In this document: positions 1-7,711 of the stretch, piece after piece
Layout: every line of letters begins with the position of its first letter
Numbering within the stretch: position 1 is the first letter of the stretch
The notes under the pieces: generated by a model
Told to the model about the DNA's origin: nothing
Seen by the model: the letters and a program-made list of their open reading frames with translations, nothing else
The model's database searches: none
Origin: an uncultured Caryophanales bacterium
GTDB taxonomy: Bacteria > Bacillota_I > Bacilli_A > RFN20 > CAG-826
Length of the DNA: 64,000 nucleotides
Assembly: GCA_937902735.1 (NCBI GenBank)
Contig: CALELS010000014.1
Coordinates: 62,001-126,000, forward strand
Direction of reading: 5' to 3'
Translations under genes and position numbers: made by a program

Positions 1-1038
1 GTAGATTTCTTCAAGCAAGCGTTCTCTTTCCTCAAAAAGTTTTTCGAGGAGGTCGCTTATTTCACCATTATTGATTAAATGAATCTTTCTATGACATTCA
101 GGACATAAGCAGAACAAATTTACTGTGTGATCCAGTTTTTTTGCAAAATGTCGCTGGACGTTGATATTGCAAGGGATTAGATGATGTGCCTCAAAATACA
201 TTTTGTCATTGTTTGTAATGAAGGTATGTTCTTTGCCACATAAAGCGCAAGTATAATGTGCTTTCATGAAAGCAACTTCTCTCAAAGCGTTATTCTTTTT
301 AATCTTTGCTTTACCATCTAATGTGACAACAGCATCTCTTGAAGGCACATAGTCTTCAACATAGATCTCTTCGTCGTCGCTCTCTGAACCATTGTTATCA
401 AGAATATGAATATCATCACTGTTTTTAACAATTGATGAATAGTCATCGTGTTCTAATGCATCTAATATTAAACTCTTATACTCGATTTTGAATGAAACAT
501 ACTTATTTGCGTTTCTCTTATTAATTCCAAAATAGATTCCATTAATTGCTGTAAATTTTAATGCTTCAAAGTCAATCCATAAAGAGGAATAACTATTTTG
601 TGGATTAAGTGAGAAACCATCGTTTTCAAGAAGCGCATAAACACAGTTTCCTCTACTATCAATCGGGTATAGACCTAAGAAGAAATAGATTTTATTTTCC
701 ATTCTTCTTTCATCTCCGCGAAGCAAACCATAATAGTCTTTGTAGATTTGAATCCTTTTTCTTGGAGTATCTTCTCCTGAGTTCTTTACTAAAAAAGCAC
801 TGATATAAATGTATTTATCAAATACTTCGTTATAGATCTCATAAACATCAGTTGAAGATGTGCTGGAACTATTAATTTTCCTTATTCTCAAATTGGAATC
901 TCTAAATAATTCACGGACTTTGGTATCAATATTTATCAAAGATAAGCGGTCTTGATATACGGCATCAGTCACTATTGATTCAACGCCGTTGTAGAAATTG
1001 AGATATTTTCTACTTCCTCTTTCTGCTCTAGGAACCAT
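1..1038 (-). CDS. HNH endonuclease, probable type II restriction enzyme (partial, runs off window)
   Basis: Reading the minus strand from the ATG at 1038 gives an open frame of 346 codons with no stop before the window edge, so the C-terminus is missing. The last third carries an HNH zinc-finger nuclease module: CALCGKE near residue 258, EAHHLIPCN near 277 and CPECHRKIH near 313, that is, two CxxC-type pairs around the catalytic His-His. The first ~230 residues match nothing I recognise and may read the DNA target. The ATG lies one base after the stop of the upstream C5 methyltransferase, so the two are one transcript and probably translationally coupled. Modification gene first, nuclease second is a common order for type II systems. 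The restriction role is inferred from this pairing; HNH domains also occur in homing and phage nucleases. Confidence 0.85.
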   Translation of the reverse strand, partial: MVPRAERGSRKYLNFYNGVESIVTDAVYQDRLSLINIDTKVRELFRDSNLRIRKINSSSTSSTDVYEIYNEVFDKYIYISAFLVKNSGEDTPRKRIQIYKDYYGLLRGDERRMENKIYFFLGLYPIDSRGNCVYALLENDGFSLNPQNSYSSLWIDFEALKFTAINGIYFGINKRNANKYVSFKIEYKSLILDALEHDDYSSIVKNSDDIHILDNNGSESDDEEIYVEDYVPSRDAVVTLDGKAKIKKNNALREVAFMKAHYTCALCGKEHTFITNNDKMYFEAHHLIPCNINVQRHFAKKLDHTVNLFCLCPECHRKIHLINNGEISDLLEKLFEERERLLEEIY

Positions 1039-1039
1039 A

Positions 1040-2188
1040 CTATTTCACCTCCAACAATTGCTTTGCGTAATATTTGACCAATTCGATGTTTAATGAGTTA
1101 CCAAATTGTTTGTATGCATAGTGATCTTTAGGATTGATAATGAAATCTTCTGGGAAACTTTGAAGTCTCGCACATTCACGAGGAGTTAATCTTCTCTTAT
1201 ACTTTGCAACAATTGGGATTTGCACCATCGCAACCAATGCTGGGAAAAAGTCAGTTTTTTTGCATCTAATTCCTGATTGTCTAAATTGAATTGATGTCTC
1301 CCAAACTGAGTTATAACCAGCTCCGGCTTGCCATTCAAATCTCCTATCTCTAAGTTTAAAGTCTCTTACTTTATAATCTTCTAACCACTTATCGATAAAA
1401 CCTTTGTGTTCTAAATATAATTGTCTATTTTTTCTAACATAGTCTTGTTTCCATTGTGGGAATGATGAATAGTCATAATCTAAACCGAACTCATCAACCC
1501 AAACAGGAAAACCAAACACTTTTATATTTACGCCTTTTTTAAATACATCCCAAGCTGTGAGAATTTTATTTTCGTATTCGGAAATGTTGTATTTTGGATC
1601 TGCTTTTTCATCAAGGATAGAATAAATAGAAGTTTTGCCTTTAAATTCAGGTTTTTTAAACTCAATGAAGTCTTTATCAGTTAAATCTTTCCTTATACCC
1701 ATAATGTAGATTCTTGGTCTATTTTGCGGAATTCCAATATCATCAGGACTACTAATTATGTCTTCCTTGGGAAGAACATAACCTAAATCAAGAAGGGTTT
1801 GTTTAATCACTCTCCAAGTATTGCCATTATCATGCTTAATCAAGTGTTTGACATTTTCTAAAAAAATGAATTTTGGCTTATGGTACTCGATTATACGTGC
1901 AACATCGAAAAATAAAGTCCCACGTGTATCTTCAAATCCCTTTTTATGACCAGCGTTAGAAAAAGCTTGGCATGGAAATCCGCCGCAAAGAACATCATGA
2001 TGCGGAATATCTTTAGCATCAGTTTTGGTAATGTCGTTTAATGGATCAATACCGTAATTCGCTTTATACGTTGATGCTGCTTCTGGATCAATCTCTGAAG
2101 CAAATACGCATTCTCCTCCTAAAGCTCGCATTGCTTGATGAAATCCACCAAGACCAGCAAACAAATCAATAAAAGTAAACTTTCCCAT
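1040..2188 (-). CDS. DNA (cytosine-5)-methyltransferase of a type II restriction-modification system
   Basis: 382 aa. It carries the C5-MTase motifs in order: motif I DLFAGLGGFHQA at residues 8-19 (AdoMet binding), motif IV GGFPCQAFSNAG near 69-80 with the catalytic Cys of PCQ, motif VI ENVK near 112, a variable target-recognition region with inserted Lys/Trp-rich sequence, and motifs IX/X at the C-terminus (RRLTPRECARLQSFPEDF, then QFGNSLN). It methylates C5 of cytosine in a specific site to protect host DNA; the site cannot be read from sequence. I place the start at the ATG at 2188 because AGGAGT precedes it by 6 nt. A longer reading would start at a TTG at 2209 inside an operator palindrome. 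It is followed by the HNH nuclease and faces a divergent XRE regulator. Confidence 0.93.
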   Translation of the reverse strand: MGKFTFIDLFAGLGGFHQAMRALGGECVFASEIDPEAASTYKANYGIDPLNDITKTDAKDIPHHDVLCGGFPCQAFSNAGHKKGFEDTRGTLFFDVARIIEYHKPKFIFLENVKHLIKHDNGNTWRVIKQTLLDLGYVLPKEDIISSPDDIGIPQNRPRIYIMGIRKDLTDKDFIEFKKPEFKGKTSIYSILDEKADPKYNISEYENKILTAWDVFKKGVNIKVFGFPVWVDEFGLDYDYSSFPQWKQDYVRKNRQLYLEHKGFIDKWLEDYKVRDFKLRDRRFEWQAGAGYNSVWETSIQFRQSGIRCKKTDFFPALVAMVQIPIVAKYKRRLTPRECARLQSFPEDFIINPKDHYAYKQFGNSLNIELVKYYAKQLLEVK

Positions 2189-2202
2189 ATCCGAACTCCT
2201 GA

Positions 2203-2221
2203 AAATCAAGGTTTCCTTGAA
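2203..2221. promoter_or_regulatory. palindromic operator candidate 1 (R-M control region)
   Basis: The core TCAAGG-TTT-CCTTGA is a perfect inverted repeat in the untranslated leader of the methyltransferase gene, between its -10 and its ribosome site. A second copy lies at 2265-2285 and a half-site (CTTGATTT) at 2247-2254. Controller-protein systems use paired palindromes of this kind; binding by the neighbouring XRE protein is inference. Confidence 0.6.
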
Positions 2222-2231
2222 TATCGGATAT

Positions 2232-2237
2232 ATTATA
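2232..2237 (-). promoter_or_regulatory. -10 box of methyltransferase promoter
   Basis: TATAAT on the minus strand, 43 nt upstream of the methyltransferase ATG. The -35 is weak. The CTTGATTT half-site at 2247-2254 lies in the spacer, so a bound repressor would block polymerase. Confidence 0.5.
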
Positions 2238-2264
2238 CATAGCTTTGCTTGATTTAACTACTTT

Positions 2265-2285
2265 CAAATCAAGGTTTCTTTGATT
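2265..2285. promoter_or_regulatory. palindromic operator candidate 2 (R-M control region)
   Basis: AAATCAAGGTTTCTTTGAT repeats the first operator almost exactly (one pair is G/T instead of G/C). It lies just upstream of the XRE ribosome site, 62 bp centre-to-centre from operator 1, so one protein could control both divergent transcripts. Confidence 0.6.
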
Positions 2286-2306
2286 ATTTCTCTAGAGGAT
2301 AAAAGG

Positions 2307-2588
2307 ATGAGACTGAGAGAATTAAGAATTAAAAGCGGTTTAACTCAAAACGAAATAGCGTTAAAACTAGGCGTTTCTGGTCAAACAATATTGAATTGGG
2401 AAAACGGCATATATGAACCAAAAATTAATCAGCTTATACAACTGGCCGACTTATTTAACGTAAGCATTGATTATTTAGTCGAAAGAAACAACAACGAAAA
2501 AATGGTTGATGACATTTGCCAGGAATTGGAAGCCATTCCTAAAGAAGAGTTCATCGAATTTGTTAGAAAAGCTTTATTGAAGCAATAA
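2307..2588 (+). CDS. XRE-family HTH regulator (controller-like)
   Basis: 93 aa. Residues 1-57 form a classic Cro/CI helix-turn-helix (LRELRIKSGLTQNEIALKLG, then SGQTILNWENGIYEPKINQL). The remaining ~35 residues are an acidic helical tail. The start is the ATG at 2307, preceded by AGAGG at 8 nt; a TTG at 2280 would sit inside an operator palindrome and has no ribosome site. It diverges from the methyltransferase/nuclease operon, and two matching palindromes lie between them, so it probably times R-M expression as C proteins do. It could also be an unrelated regulator that happens to be adjacent. Confidence 0.85.
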   Translation: MRLRELRIKSGLTQNEIALKLGVSGQTILNWENGIYEPKINQLIQLADLFNVSIDYLVERNNNEKMVDDICQELEAIPKEEFIEFVRKALLKQ

Positions 2589-2592
2589 AAAA

Positions 2593-2613
2593 CACATACC
2601 CTAGGGATATGTG
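2593..2613. terminator. hairpin terminator, mainly for the minus-strand peptide gene
   Basis: CACATA...TATGTG stem with the CCCTAGGG palindrome in the loop. On the minus strand it is followed by six T, ending the peptide gene that stops at 2685. On the plus strand, behind the XRE gene, the T-run is weak. Confidence 0.65.
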
Positions 2614-2684
2614 CATTTTAGCCTAATGTTTAAGTACTACGAGAATAATACAAGTAACACTTTTAAAAATTAACACGAACTAAA

Positions 2685-2978
2685 CTATCTATTCTTGGTC
2701 CATTGACGTTGACATTTTTTGCATTCGTAATGAACGGTTTCATGCCCTTTTGCATCACGTTCGCTCCAGAACATAATGTCATCATATCCGGCGCCACATT
2801 GAGGACAATGAATTCCAGTTGAGCATATTAAGCCTCCACCGGATATCGCCTTTAATTGTTCGTCAGTTAATTCCACGCCTTCTTCTTTTGCTAACTCTAA
2901 GAGTTCTTCACTGTTATTACAGGCTTTAATTTTTGCAATTTGTTCTTCTGTTAAACCTTTTAATAATTCTTGTTTCAT
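2685..2978 (-). CDS. Nif11-type leader peptide with zinc-ribbon-like core (RiPP precursor candidate)
   Basis: 97 aa. Residues 1-46 look like a Nif11-like (nitrile-hydratase-related) RiPP leader: amphipathic helices (KQELLKGLTEEQIAKIKAC, then SEELLELAKEEG) ending in LTDEQLKAISGGG, the double-glycine cleavage signature. The part after the GG (about 48 residues) is not a short Cys/Ser/Thr-rich core. It has CPQCG and CKKCQ pairs about 30 residues apart and reads like a small zinc ribbon. The start is the ATG at 2978, with GGAG 10 nt upstream. No LanM, radical-SAM, YcaO or peptidase-containing transporter gene is nearby, so modification enzymes would have to be elsewhere. Leader recognition is confident; processing to a secreted product is inference. 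Confidence 0.75.
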   Translation of the reverse strand: MKQELLKGLTEEQIAKIKACNNSEELLELAKEEGVELTDEQLKAISGGGLICSTGIHCPQCGAGYDDIMFWSERDAKGHETVHYECKKCQRQWTKNR

Positions 2979-3064
2979 GTTCAAAGTTCTCCTTTATCGA
3001 TTCTACTTTATCACAAGTCTTGCCATTTTTATTCATAAATAATCTCTTTTTTATAATCAACAAA

Positions 3065-4633
3065 TTAATATAAGCTTACTACTCCATCAGTGCAACTTAC
3101 TGGAATCGAATCAACACTATCATTCCATTCCTCACCACGAATAATATGATTCCATTCTTCAATTGTTCCTTTATAATTAATACCTTTAAGTGAAGAGCAT
3201 TCTGCAAATACTCCTCTTCCAAAATAGGTAATTGATTTAGGAATATTAATATATTCGAGTTGATTAATATTGAAAAAGAATAGATTCGGAAGCGTATATG
3301 TATCATTTTGAAGAATCTCAATCTCTTTTAATGAATTAGGAACATAGGATTTGATATATGTTGATAAAGTTCTAACACTTTCGCCTTGATAGATTGTGTT
3401 ATAGAAACCTTCTTTTTCATTCATACCAAATAAATATCTAATGAAGTCAAAGGCAACATTCGTTTTATCGACATCGTTGCATTCGTCTGCATTATAATAT
3501 TTGCCATCATTTCTAAAATACATCATTTTAGGAATTGGTAACGCTAAATATTCAAGTTTTAGTCCACTAAGAGCGTGTTCATCAATAGAATTTAAAGATG
3601 CTGGAAGAGTTAAACGTTTTAAGTTTGTTAATTTTTCAAGTGAACCAATATTTGTAACTTTATAATTAACTGATTTATATGTTAAGGTAGTAGGAAACGT
3701 TAGTGTTTCAATATCAGTTATTTCTTCCTTGGCTAGTAATTTAACTTCATTATTTTCTAAAAATTCAACATCTAAACCTTTGTAGAAATATTTTGTTTTT
3801 GTATATTCACATACTGGGCAAGAATAAGTAATTGATCCAATTGAAGTTTCGCTTTCTTCGATATGAGTTTCATTATAAGGATGTTCTTCGTAATTAAGTC
3901 TTTCTTTACTTGTAAAAATATATGGCACTCCATCGACTTCAAATTTTATATTTCCAATATTTGTGCCAACCTTAAAGCTAGTATCGGATTTAATCCAGTG
4001 ACCAGTTTCATCATGTTCAATTGTCACTTCACCTGGAAAATCAATGATTCCATCGATATTTTCTATGGATTCATGTCTACAATATAAGCATTCATAATAA
4101 TAGGAAGTTACCTTATCATCTAGATAACAACAAACTTCTTGGAGCACTTTTGTGCATTTTTCTTCGCCCGTTCTAAGATATTCATATCCAACATCGGCGC
4201 ATGGATGATAATGAACATCATTTTCTTCATCGTAAATGTAGGTTCCTAAAAGAAAGTTATGTTCTAATTTATCTATTTTAGTTATATATGAATTTTCACA
4301 TCTCGAACATTCGTAGGTATATGAACCATTACTTTCAAATGTAGGTTCGATTTTATCAACAATTAGATAATCATGGCCAAGGGCAGGAACCACATAATCA
4401 TCATATATAATCTCATGCTTTTCAGTGTCAAATAATTGACCACAAGATTGGCACTTATAATAAAAAGGAAGAGAAAAACCACTGCTAGTGCATGTTGGTC
4501 CACTTGCATGCATTTTCATATAAGTATGTTCGTGTTCACCACTAGAAGTATTTTCTTGAGAAGTTGTATTACAACCAGTAAGCATCGTTAAAATAAGACT
4601 TAAGCTAAGTATTAATTTATTTATTATTTTCAT
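3065..4633 (-). CDS. lipoprotein with Cys/His modules and C-terminal BspA-type leucine-rich repeats
   Basis: 522 aa from the ATG at 4633. The signal peptide ends in the lipobox LTMLTGC, so it should be lipid-anchored on the outer membrane face. The N-terminal half holds several modules of the kind HxY...CxxCG (for example YYKCQSCGQLF and YECSRCENSY, then YYECLYCRHES and YSCPVCEYT), each with a preceding GH or EH and a proline/glycine turn. The C-terminal ~220 residues have leucine-rich LRR_5 repeats (LTLPASLNSIDEHALSG; INIPKSITYFGRGVFAECSSL). Such proteins are usually surface adhesins or binding proteins in host-associated bacteria. No enzyme motif is visible. It lies alone between the peptide gene and the permease remnant, with AAAGGG as a modest ribosome site. 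Confidence 0.8.
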   Translation of the reverse strand: MKIINKLILSLSLILTMLTGCNTTSQENTSSGEHEHTYMKMHASGPTCTSSGFSLPFYYKCQSCGQLFDTEKHEIIYDDYVVPALGHDYLIVDKIEPTFESNGSYTYECSRCENSYITKIDKLEHNFLLGTYIYDEENDVHYHPCADVGYEYLRTGEEKCTKVLQEVCCYLDDKVTSYYYECLYCRHESIENIDGIIDFPGEVTIEHDETGHWIKSDTSFKVGTNIGNIKFEVDGVPYIFTSKERLNYEEHPYNETHIEESETSIGSITYSCPVCEYTKTKYFYKGLDVEFLENNEVKLLAKEEITDIETLTFPTTLTYKSVNYKVTNIGSLEKLTNLKRLTLPASLNSIDEHALSGLKLEYLALPIPKMMYFRNDGKYYNADECNDVDKTNVAFDFIRYLFGMNEKEGFYNTIYQGESVRTLSTYIKSYVPNSLKEIEILQNDTYTLPNLFFFNINQLEYINIPKSITYFGRGVFAECSSLKGINYKGTIEEWNHIIRGEEWNDSVDSIPVSCTDGVVSLY

Positions 4634-4737
4634 ATATAAACCCTTTAATCGAACAAATTCTATTATAAATTGATGAATGTTCAAAATGTTTTCTATATTA
4701 TAATATAATAGAATATTAATATTTAGCAGAATAAAAA

Positions 4738-4760
4738 GCGGTAAGTATTTGCCTTACCGC
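4738..4760 (-). terminator. terminator left behind the permease remnant
   Basis: GCGGTAAG...CTTACCGC stem followed on the minus strand by TTTTT. It sits 12 bp beyond the stop of the pseudogene fragment at 4772, where the terminator of the lost ABC operon would be. Confidence 0.7.
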
Positions 4761-4771
4761 CTTGATGATTA

Positions 4772-4870
4772 TTAGAAATCAACTTTTTCTAAACGTTTAG
4801 ATGATATTTTGTATGTAGCAAGATGTAACACAAAATAAATAATCAAAGCAACACTTTTTGCGTCTATGCT
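4772..4870 (-). pseudogene. C-terminal remnant of an ABC-2 transporter permease
   Basis: The minus strand encodes SIDAKSVALIIYFVLHLATY and then KISSKRLEKVDF followed by TAA; a TGA lies immediately upstream in frame. The tail aligns residue by residue with the end of the intact permease at 46836-47540 (VALLFSFGMHFITY, then LVASKRFEKVDF). This is therefore the last ~32 codons of a paralogue whose body has been lost. Its terminator survives at 4738-4760. The deletion endpoint is next to the tRNA-Thr gene and its terminator. Confidence 0.8.
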
Positions 4871-4896
4871 TCAAAAATAGCTTAAAAGTAAATAAA

Positions 4897-4916
4897 AACA
4901 CCGATTTCTCGATGTT
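4897..4916 (-). terminator. terminator of tRNA-Thr
   Basis: Minus-strand hairpin AACATCGA-GAAA-TCGGTGTT (GAAA tetraloop) followed by TTTATTT, 40 bp after the tRNA 3' end. Confidence 0.75.
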
Positions 4917-4956
4917 TTCTATGGAAATACTTTGTATCAAAGTAATGCTTTCAACC

Positions 4957-5030
4957 TGGTGCCTCCACGCAGAGTCGAACTACGCATTAATCCTTACCAT
5001 GGATTCGTTATACCGATTAACTATGGAGGC
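4957..5030 (-). tRNA. tRNA-Thr (anticodon GGT)
   Basis: 74 nt including an encoded CCA. Acceptor GCCTCCA pairs with TGGAGGC. D-stem GTTA/TAAC, anticodon stem AATCC/GGATT with loop ATGGTAA (T33, anticodon GGT), T-stem CGTAG/CTGCG with loop TTCGACT. All invariant positions are present, so it should be functional and read ACC and ACU. It is transcribed alone from its own promoter and terminator. Confidence 0.95.
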
Positions 5031-5040
5031 AACGAAATGA

Positions 5041-5069
5041 ATTATATATATAAATAGAATAATATTCAA
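5041..5069 (-). promoter_or_regulatory. promoter of tRNA-Thr
   Basis: Minus strand: TTGAAT (5069-5064), 17-bp spacer, TATAAT (5046-5041), 10 bp before the tRNA 5' end. This is near consensus for the housekeeping sigma factor. Confidence 0.75.
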
Positions 5070-5073
5070 CAAA

Positions 5074-6363
5074 TTATTCGATATAATTACCAAATAAATC
5101 GTAGACAAAAGCTGATTCTATTTTAACTTTAACAACATCGCCAATATTTAGATTCTTTTCACTTTTAAAGTAGATATTTCCATCAATATCATCTGGAGCG
5201 TTCCAATAGCTTCTAAGTGAATATTGATTAGATTTAGGATCGTAACCAGTTACGATACCATTCATTATTTCTCCAATATGTTCTTTATTCTTTTTATATG
5301 AGATTGTTTTTTGTATTTGCATGATGGTGTTATATCTCATCGTTTTGATTTTCTCATCTACTTGGTTCTTGAAGTCATATGATTTAGTACCATCTTCACG
5401 AGAATATTTAAAAGTACCCATATGATCAAATTCAACTTCTTTAGTGAACGCTACTAGATCATCAAAATCTTCATATGTTTCATTAGGGAACCCAACAATA
5501 TATGTAGTTCTTATAATTGCATTAGGAATCTCTTCTCTAATGGTATTAATTAGTTCTAGATATTCTTCTTTACTACCTCTTCTATTCATTTCTTTAAGTA
5601 CTTTGTTAGAGGAGTGTTGGAAAGGAATATCAAAATATGGGGCAACAACAGGGTTATTTTTAATAAATCTAATTAAGTCGATACTTATCTCATCTGGATA
5701 TAAATAGAGTAGTCTAATCGACTTAAATGCATTAAGGTCTACAATAGCTTTTAGTAAATCTACAATTGTTTTCTTTTCTTTAAAGTCGCTTCCATATCTA
5801 GTAGTGTCTTGAGAGATAATCACTAACTCTTTAATATTAGCAGAGGCTAAATCTTTTGCTTCTTTTAATATATCTAACATTTTTCTAGAACGGAAAGATC
5901 CTCTAATAAGAGGGATTGCACAATAAGTGCAGCAATTGTTACATCCTTCGGAAATACGAAGGTATGCCATAAAAGGAGGAGTAGATAAAAGTCGATTGAA
6001 TGGAGAGAGTTCAATAACACTTTCTCCTGCTAATTTAGATATTACTTCATGAATATGAGAATAATCCTTGATTCTAACCCATTCATCTACTTCAGGAATA
6101 GATTCTTTTAGTTCATCTAGATATCTTTCGACAAGACATCCGATTACCACTACTTTTTTATGATAGGAGATGATATCTAGAATATTTTCAATAGATTCTT
6201 GTTTACTTGCTTCAATAAAGCCACAAGTATTGATGATAATGATGTCACTTTCTTCAATAGAAGAAGTTATTTCAAAACCTGATAGTTTAAGCATTCCTAA
6301 AACCATCTCACTATCGACAAGATTTTTAGCGCATCCTAAGGATATCATTCCGACTTTCTTCAT
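5074..6363 (-). CDS. rimO: ribosomal protein S12 (Asp) methylthiotransferase RimO
   Basis: 429 aa radical-SAM methylthiotransferase that adds a methylthio group to a conserved Asp of ribosomal protein S12. The N-terminal UPF0004 domain has three cluster cysteines (C11 in SLGCAKN, C47 in INTCGF, C76 in IGCLVE). The radical-SAM core has CxxxCxxC at residues 141-148 in SEGCNNCCTYCAIP, with the IRGSFRSR segment after it. The C-terminal ~65 residues form the TRAM domain. SLGCAKNLVDSE and IPLIRGSFRSR separate RimO from MiaB. The start is the ATG at 6363; there is no Shine-Dalgarno, and TAAAAT lies 8 nt upstream, suggesting a leaderless message. A longer reading to 6414 would run through the terminator of the upstream gene. 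Confidence 0.95.
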   Translation of the reverse strand: MKKVGMISLGCAKNLVDSEMVLGMLKLSGFEITSSIEESDIIIINTCGFIEASKQESIENILDIISYHKKVVVIGCLVERYLDELKESIPEVDEWVRIKDYSHIHEVISKLAGESVIELSPFNRLLSTPPFMAYLRISEGCNNCCTYCAIPLIRGSFRSRKMLDILKEAKDLASANIKELVIISQDTTRYGSDFKEKKTIVDLLKAIVDLNAFKSIRLLYLYPDEISIDLIRFIKNNPVVAPYFDIPFQHSSNKVLKEMNRRGSKEEYLELINTIREEIPNAIIRTTYIVGFPNETYEDFDDLVAFTKEVEFDHMGTFKYSREDGTKSYDFKNQVDEKIKTMRYNTIMQIQKTISYKKNKEHIGEIMNGIVTGYDPKSNQYSLRSYWNAPDDIDGNIYFKSEKNLNIGDVVKVKIESAFVYDLFGNYIE

Positions 6364-6404
6364 AAGAATATATTTTATATATAAAGATATAAATATCAAA
6401 TAAA

Positions 6405-6426
6405 AGGCCTTCAATAACGAAGACCT
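6405..6426 (-). terminator. terminator of the endonuclease/LRR lipoprotein operon
   Basis: Minus-strand hairpin AGGTCTTC-GTTATT-GAAGGCCT followed by TTTTATTT, 18 bp after the LRR lipoprotein stop. Confidence 0.75.
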
Positions 6427-6443
6427 ATTTATAAATGATAGAA

Positions 6444-7697
6444 TCAGGATGCTGGATCTGGGGGTATTTCTGAGAATGCTCTAGTAGGATTAATATCTAA
6501 ATAATCTTGATAAGTTTTCTCAGAAAGAGTTGATGCAGTTGATCCTTTATCTGGATCAAATTTTAAAGAATTTGCATCAAAACTAATATTAGATGTCTTA
6601 TCTTCAAACACTAAATACATTGCCCAGTTTCTATCTTTGTTATAGAACACTCCATAACTGCTAGAATAAGTATAGAAATATAGTTTATTTGTTGTTTTCT
6701 TAAAATATAGACGATATAAATCATCTGTGTAAGCAAACGAAGTGCCGTTAATATATTCCATTGTTGATGGGAATTCGACATTTCTAAGTCTAGTGCAATG
6801 AGCGAAAGAATAAATATTAACAGCAGTAATACCTTCTTCTAAAACAACACTGGTTAAAGAATAAAGATACTGACAGAAGTAAGATGGAACTGCTGAAACA
6901 GTATCGCCACCCAAAACGAGAGTTGAAAGATGTGGAACAAATGCGCTTTTCATCTTATCAATACGATATTGACTTGTGGAACTTGAATAATTAAATAAAT
7001 AATATAGATGGTTTTCTTTACCTTGTATTGAATTTGGGTAGGTAGGAACTAAATCAAGACTCATTCTTAAATAAATTAAGTTTTCAAAATTACCAAAACA
7101 ACCAAAGGCTAATTTAGTAATCTTTTTAGCGTATGTATCAAAAGATACATATCTACCAGCTTCACCAAAATAAAGTGTGCGACTAACTTCAGTCTTACCT
7201 TCTTTTTCAACATGATAGACCAATCCATCTTCAATAACTAAATATGGATTACCTCTTTCGATATTTACTTTAGTCATATTAAATGTGCGAGAGAAGGCAT
7301 AATCACCAATATTACGAATGTTTTTACCTAGAGTAAGAGATTCTATAACTAAGTTATTTTGGAAGGCTCTATCATCTATTTCGACAACAGGTAATTTGTT
7401 AAAGGTGCTAGGAATAACTACGTTAGGATTACTGCCTTCATATCCGGTAACTTTATATCCGTTTTCCCATTTATCATTATTTAGATATTGAGTAAGTGTA
7501 TAGGATAGACCTACTGTACCTGATTGTTCTACTCCACCATAATGATCTCCATCTTTTGGATCTAAATCATCAATTGTGCCAGGTGTAGCAGGTGTATCAC
7601 CTTCTGGAGTAGTATCTTCTTTCTTTTCTTCAGCTTTACCACAACCTGTAATAGCAAGAAGGGAAGCAAGGGATAATAAAACAAATGTTTTCTTCAT
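6444..7697 (-). CDS. lipoprotein with BspA-like leucine-rich repeats
   Basis: 417 aa. Signal peptide with lipobox LLAITGC (Cys at 19), then an acidic Thr/Pro/Asp-rich linker to about residue 60. The body contains LRR_5 repeats of the BspA kind: VVIPSTFNKLPVVEIDDRAF, LTLGKNIRNIGDYAFS, KITKLAFGCFGNFENLIYL and VVLEEGITAVNIYSFAHCT, then LRNVEFPSTMEYI. These repeats mediate protein or matrix binding at the surface of oral and gut bacteria; the ligand here is unknown. It is the last gene of an operon after two endonuclease I lipoproteins (14-bp gap). The gene ends in TGA, one of the observations showing that TGA is a stop in this genome. AAAAGGAG gives a good ribosome site. Confidence 0.82.
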   Translation of the reverse strand: MKKTFVLLSLASLLAITGCGKAEEKKEDTTPEGDTPATPGTIDDLDPKDGDHYGGVEQSGTVGLSYTLTQYLNNDKWENGYKVTGYEGSNPNVVIPSTFNKLPVVEIDDRAFQNNLVIESLTLGKNIRNIGDYAFSRTFNMTKVNIERGNPYLVIEDGLVYHVEKEGKTEVSRTLYFGEAGRYVSFDTYAKKITKLAFGCFGNFENLIYLRMSLDLVPTYPNSIQGKENHLYYLFNYSSSTSQYRIDKMKSAFVPHLSTLVLGGDTVSAVPSYFCQYLYSLTSVVLEEGITAVNIYSFAHCTRLRNVEFPSTMEYINGTSFAYTDDLYRLYFKKTTNKLYFYTYSSSYGVFYNKDRNWAMYLVFEDKTSNISFDANSLKFDPDKGSTASTLSEKTYQDYLDINPTRAFSEIPPDPAS

Positions 7698-7711
7698 TTT
7701 AATTCTCCTTT

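Noticed and set aside
609..803. 64-aa plus-strand ORF opposite the HNH nuclease
   Set aside because: Low-complexity Phe/Leu-rich shadow of a well supported coding frame.
1040..2209. Longer methyltransferase reading from TTG at 2209
   Set aside because: It starts inside the operator palindrome and has no ribosome site; ATG at 2188 has AGGAGT at the right distance.
3097..3321. 74-aa minus-strand ORF inside the lipoprotein gene
   Set aside because: Out-of-frame reading of the leucine-rich repeats; no start signal.
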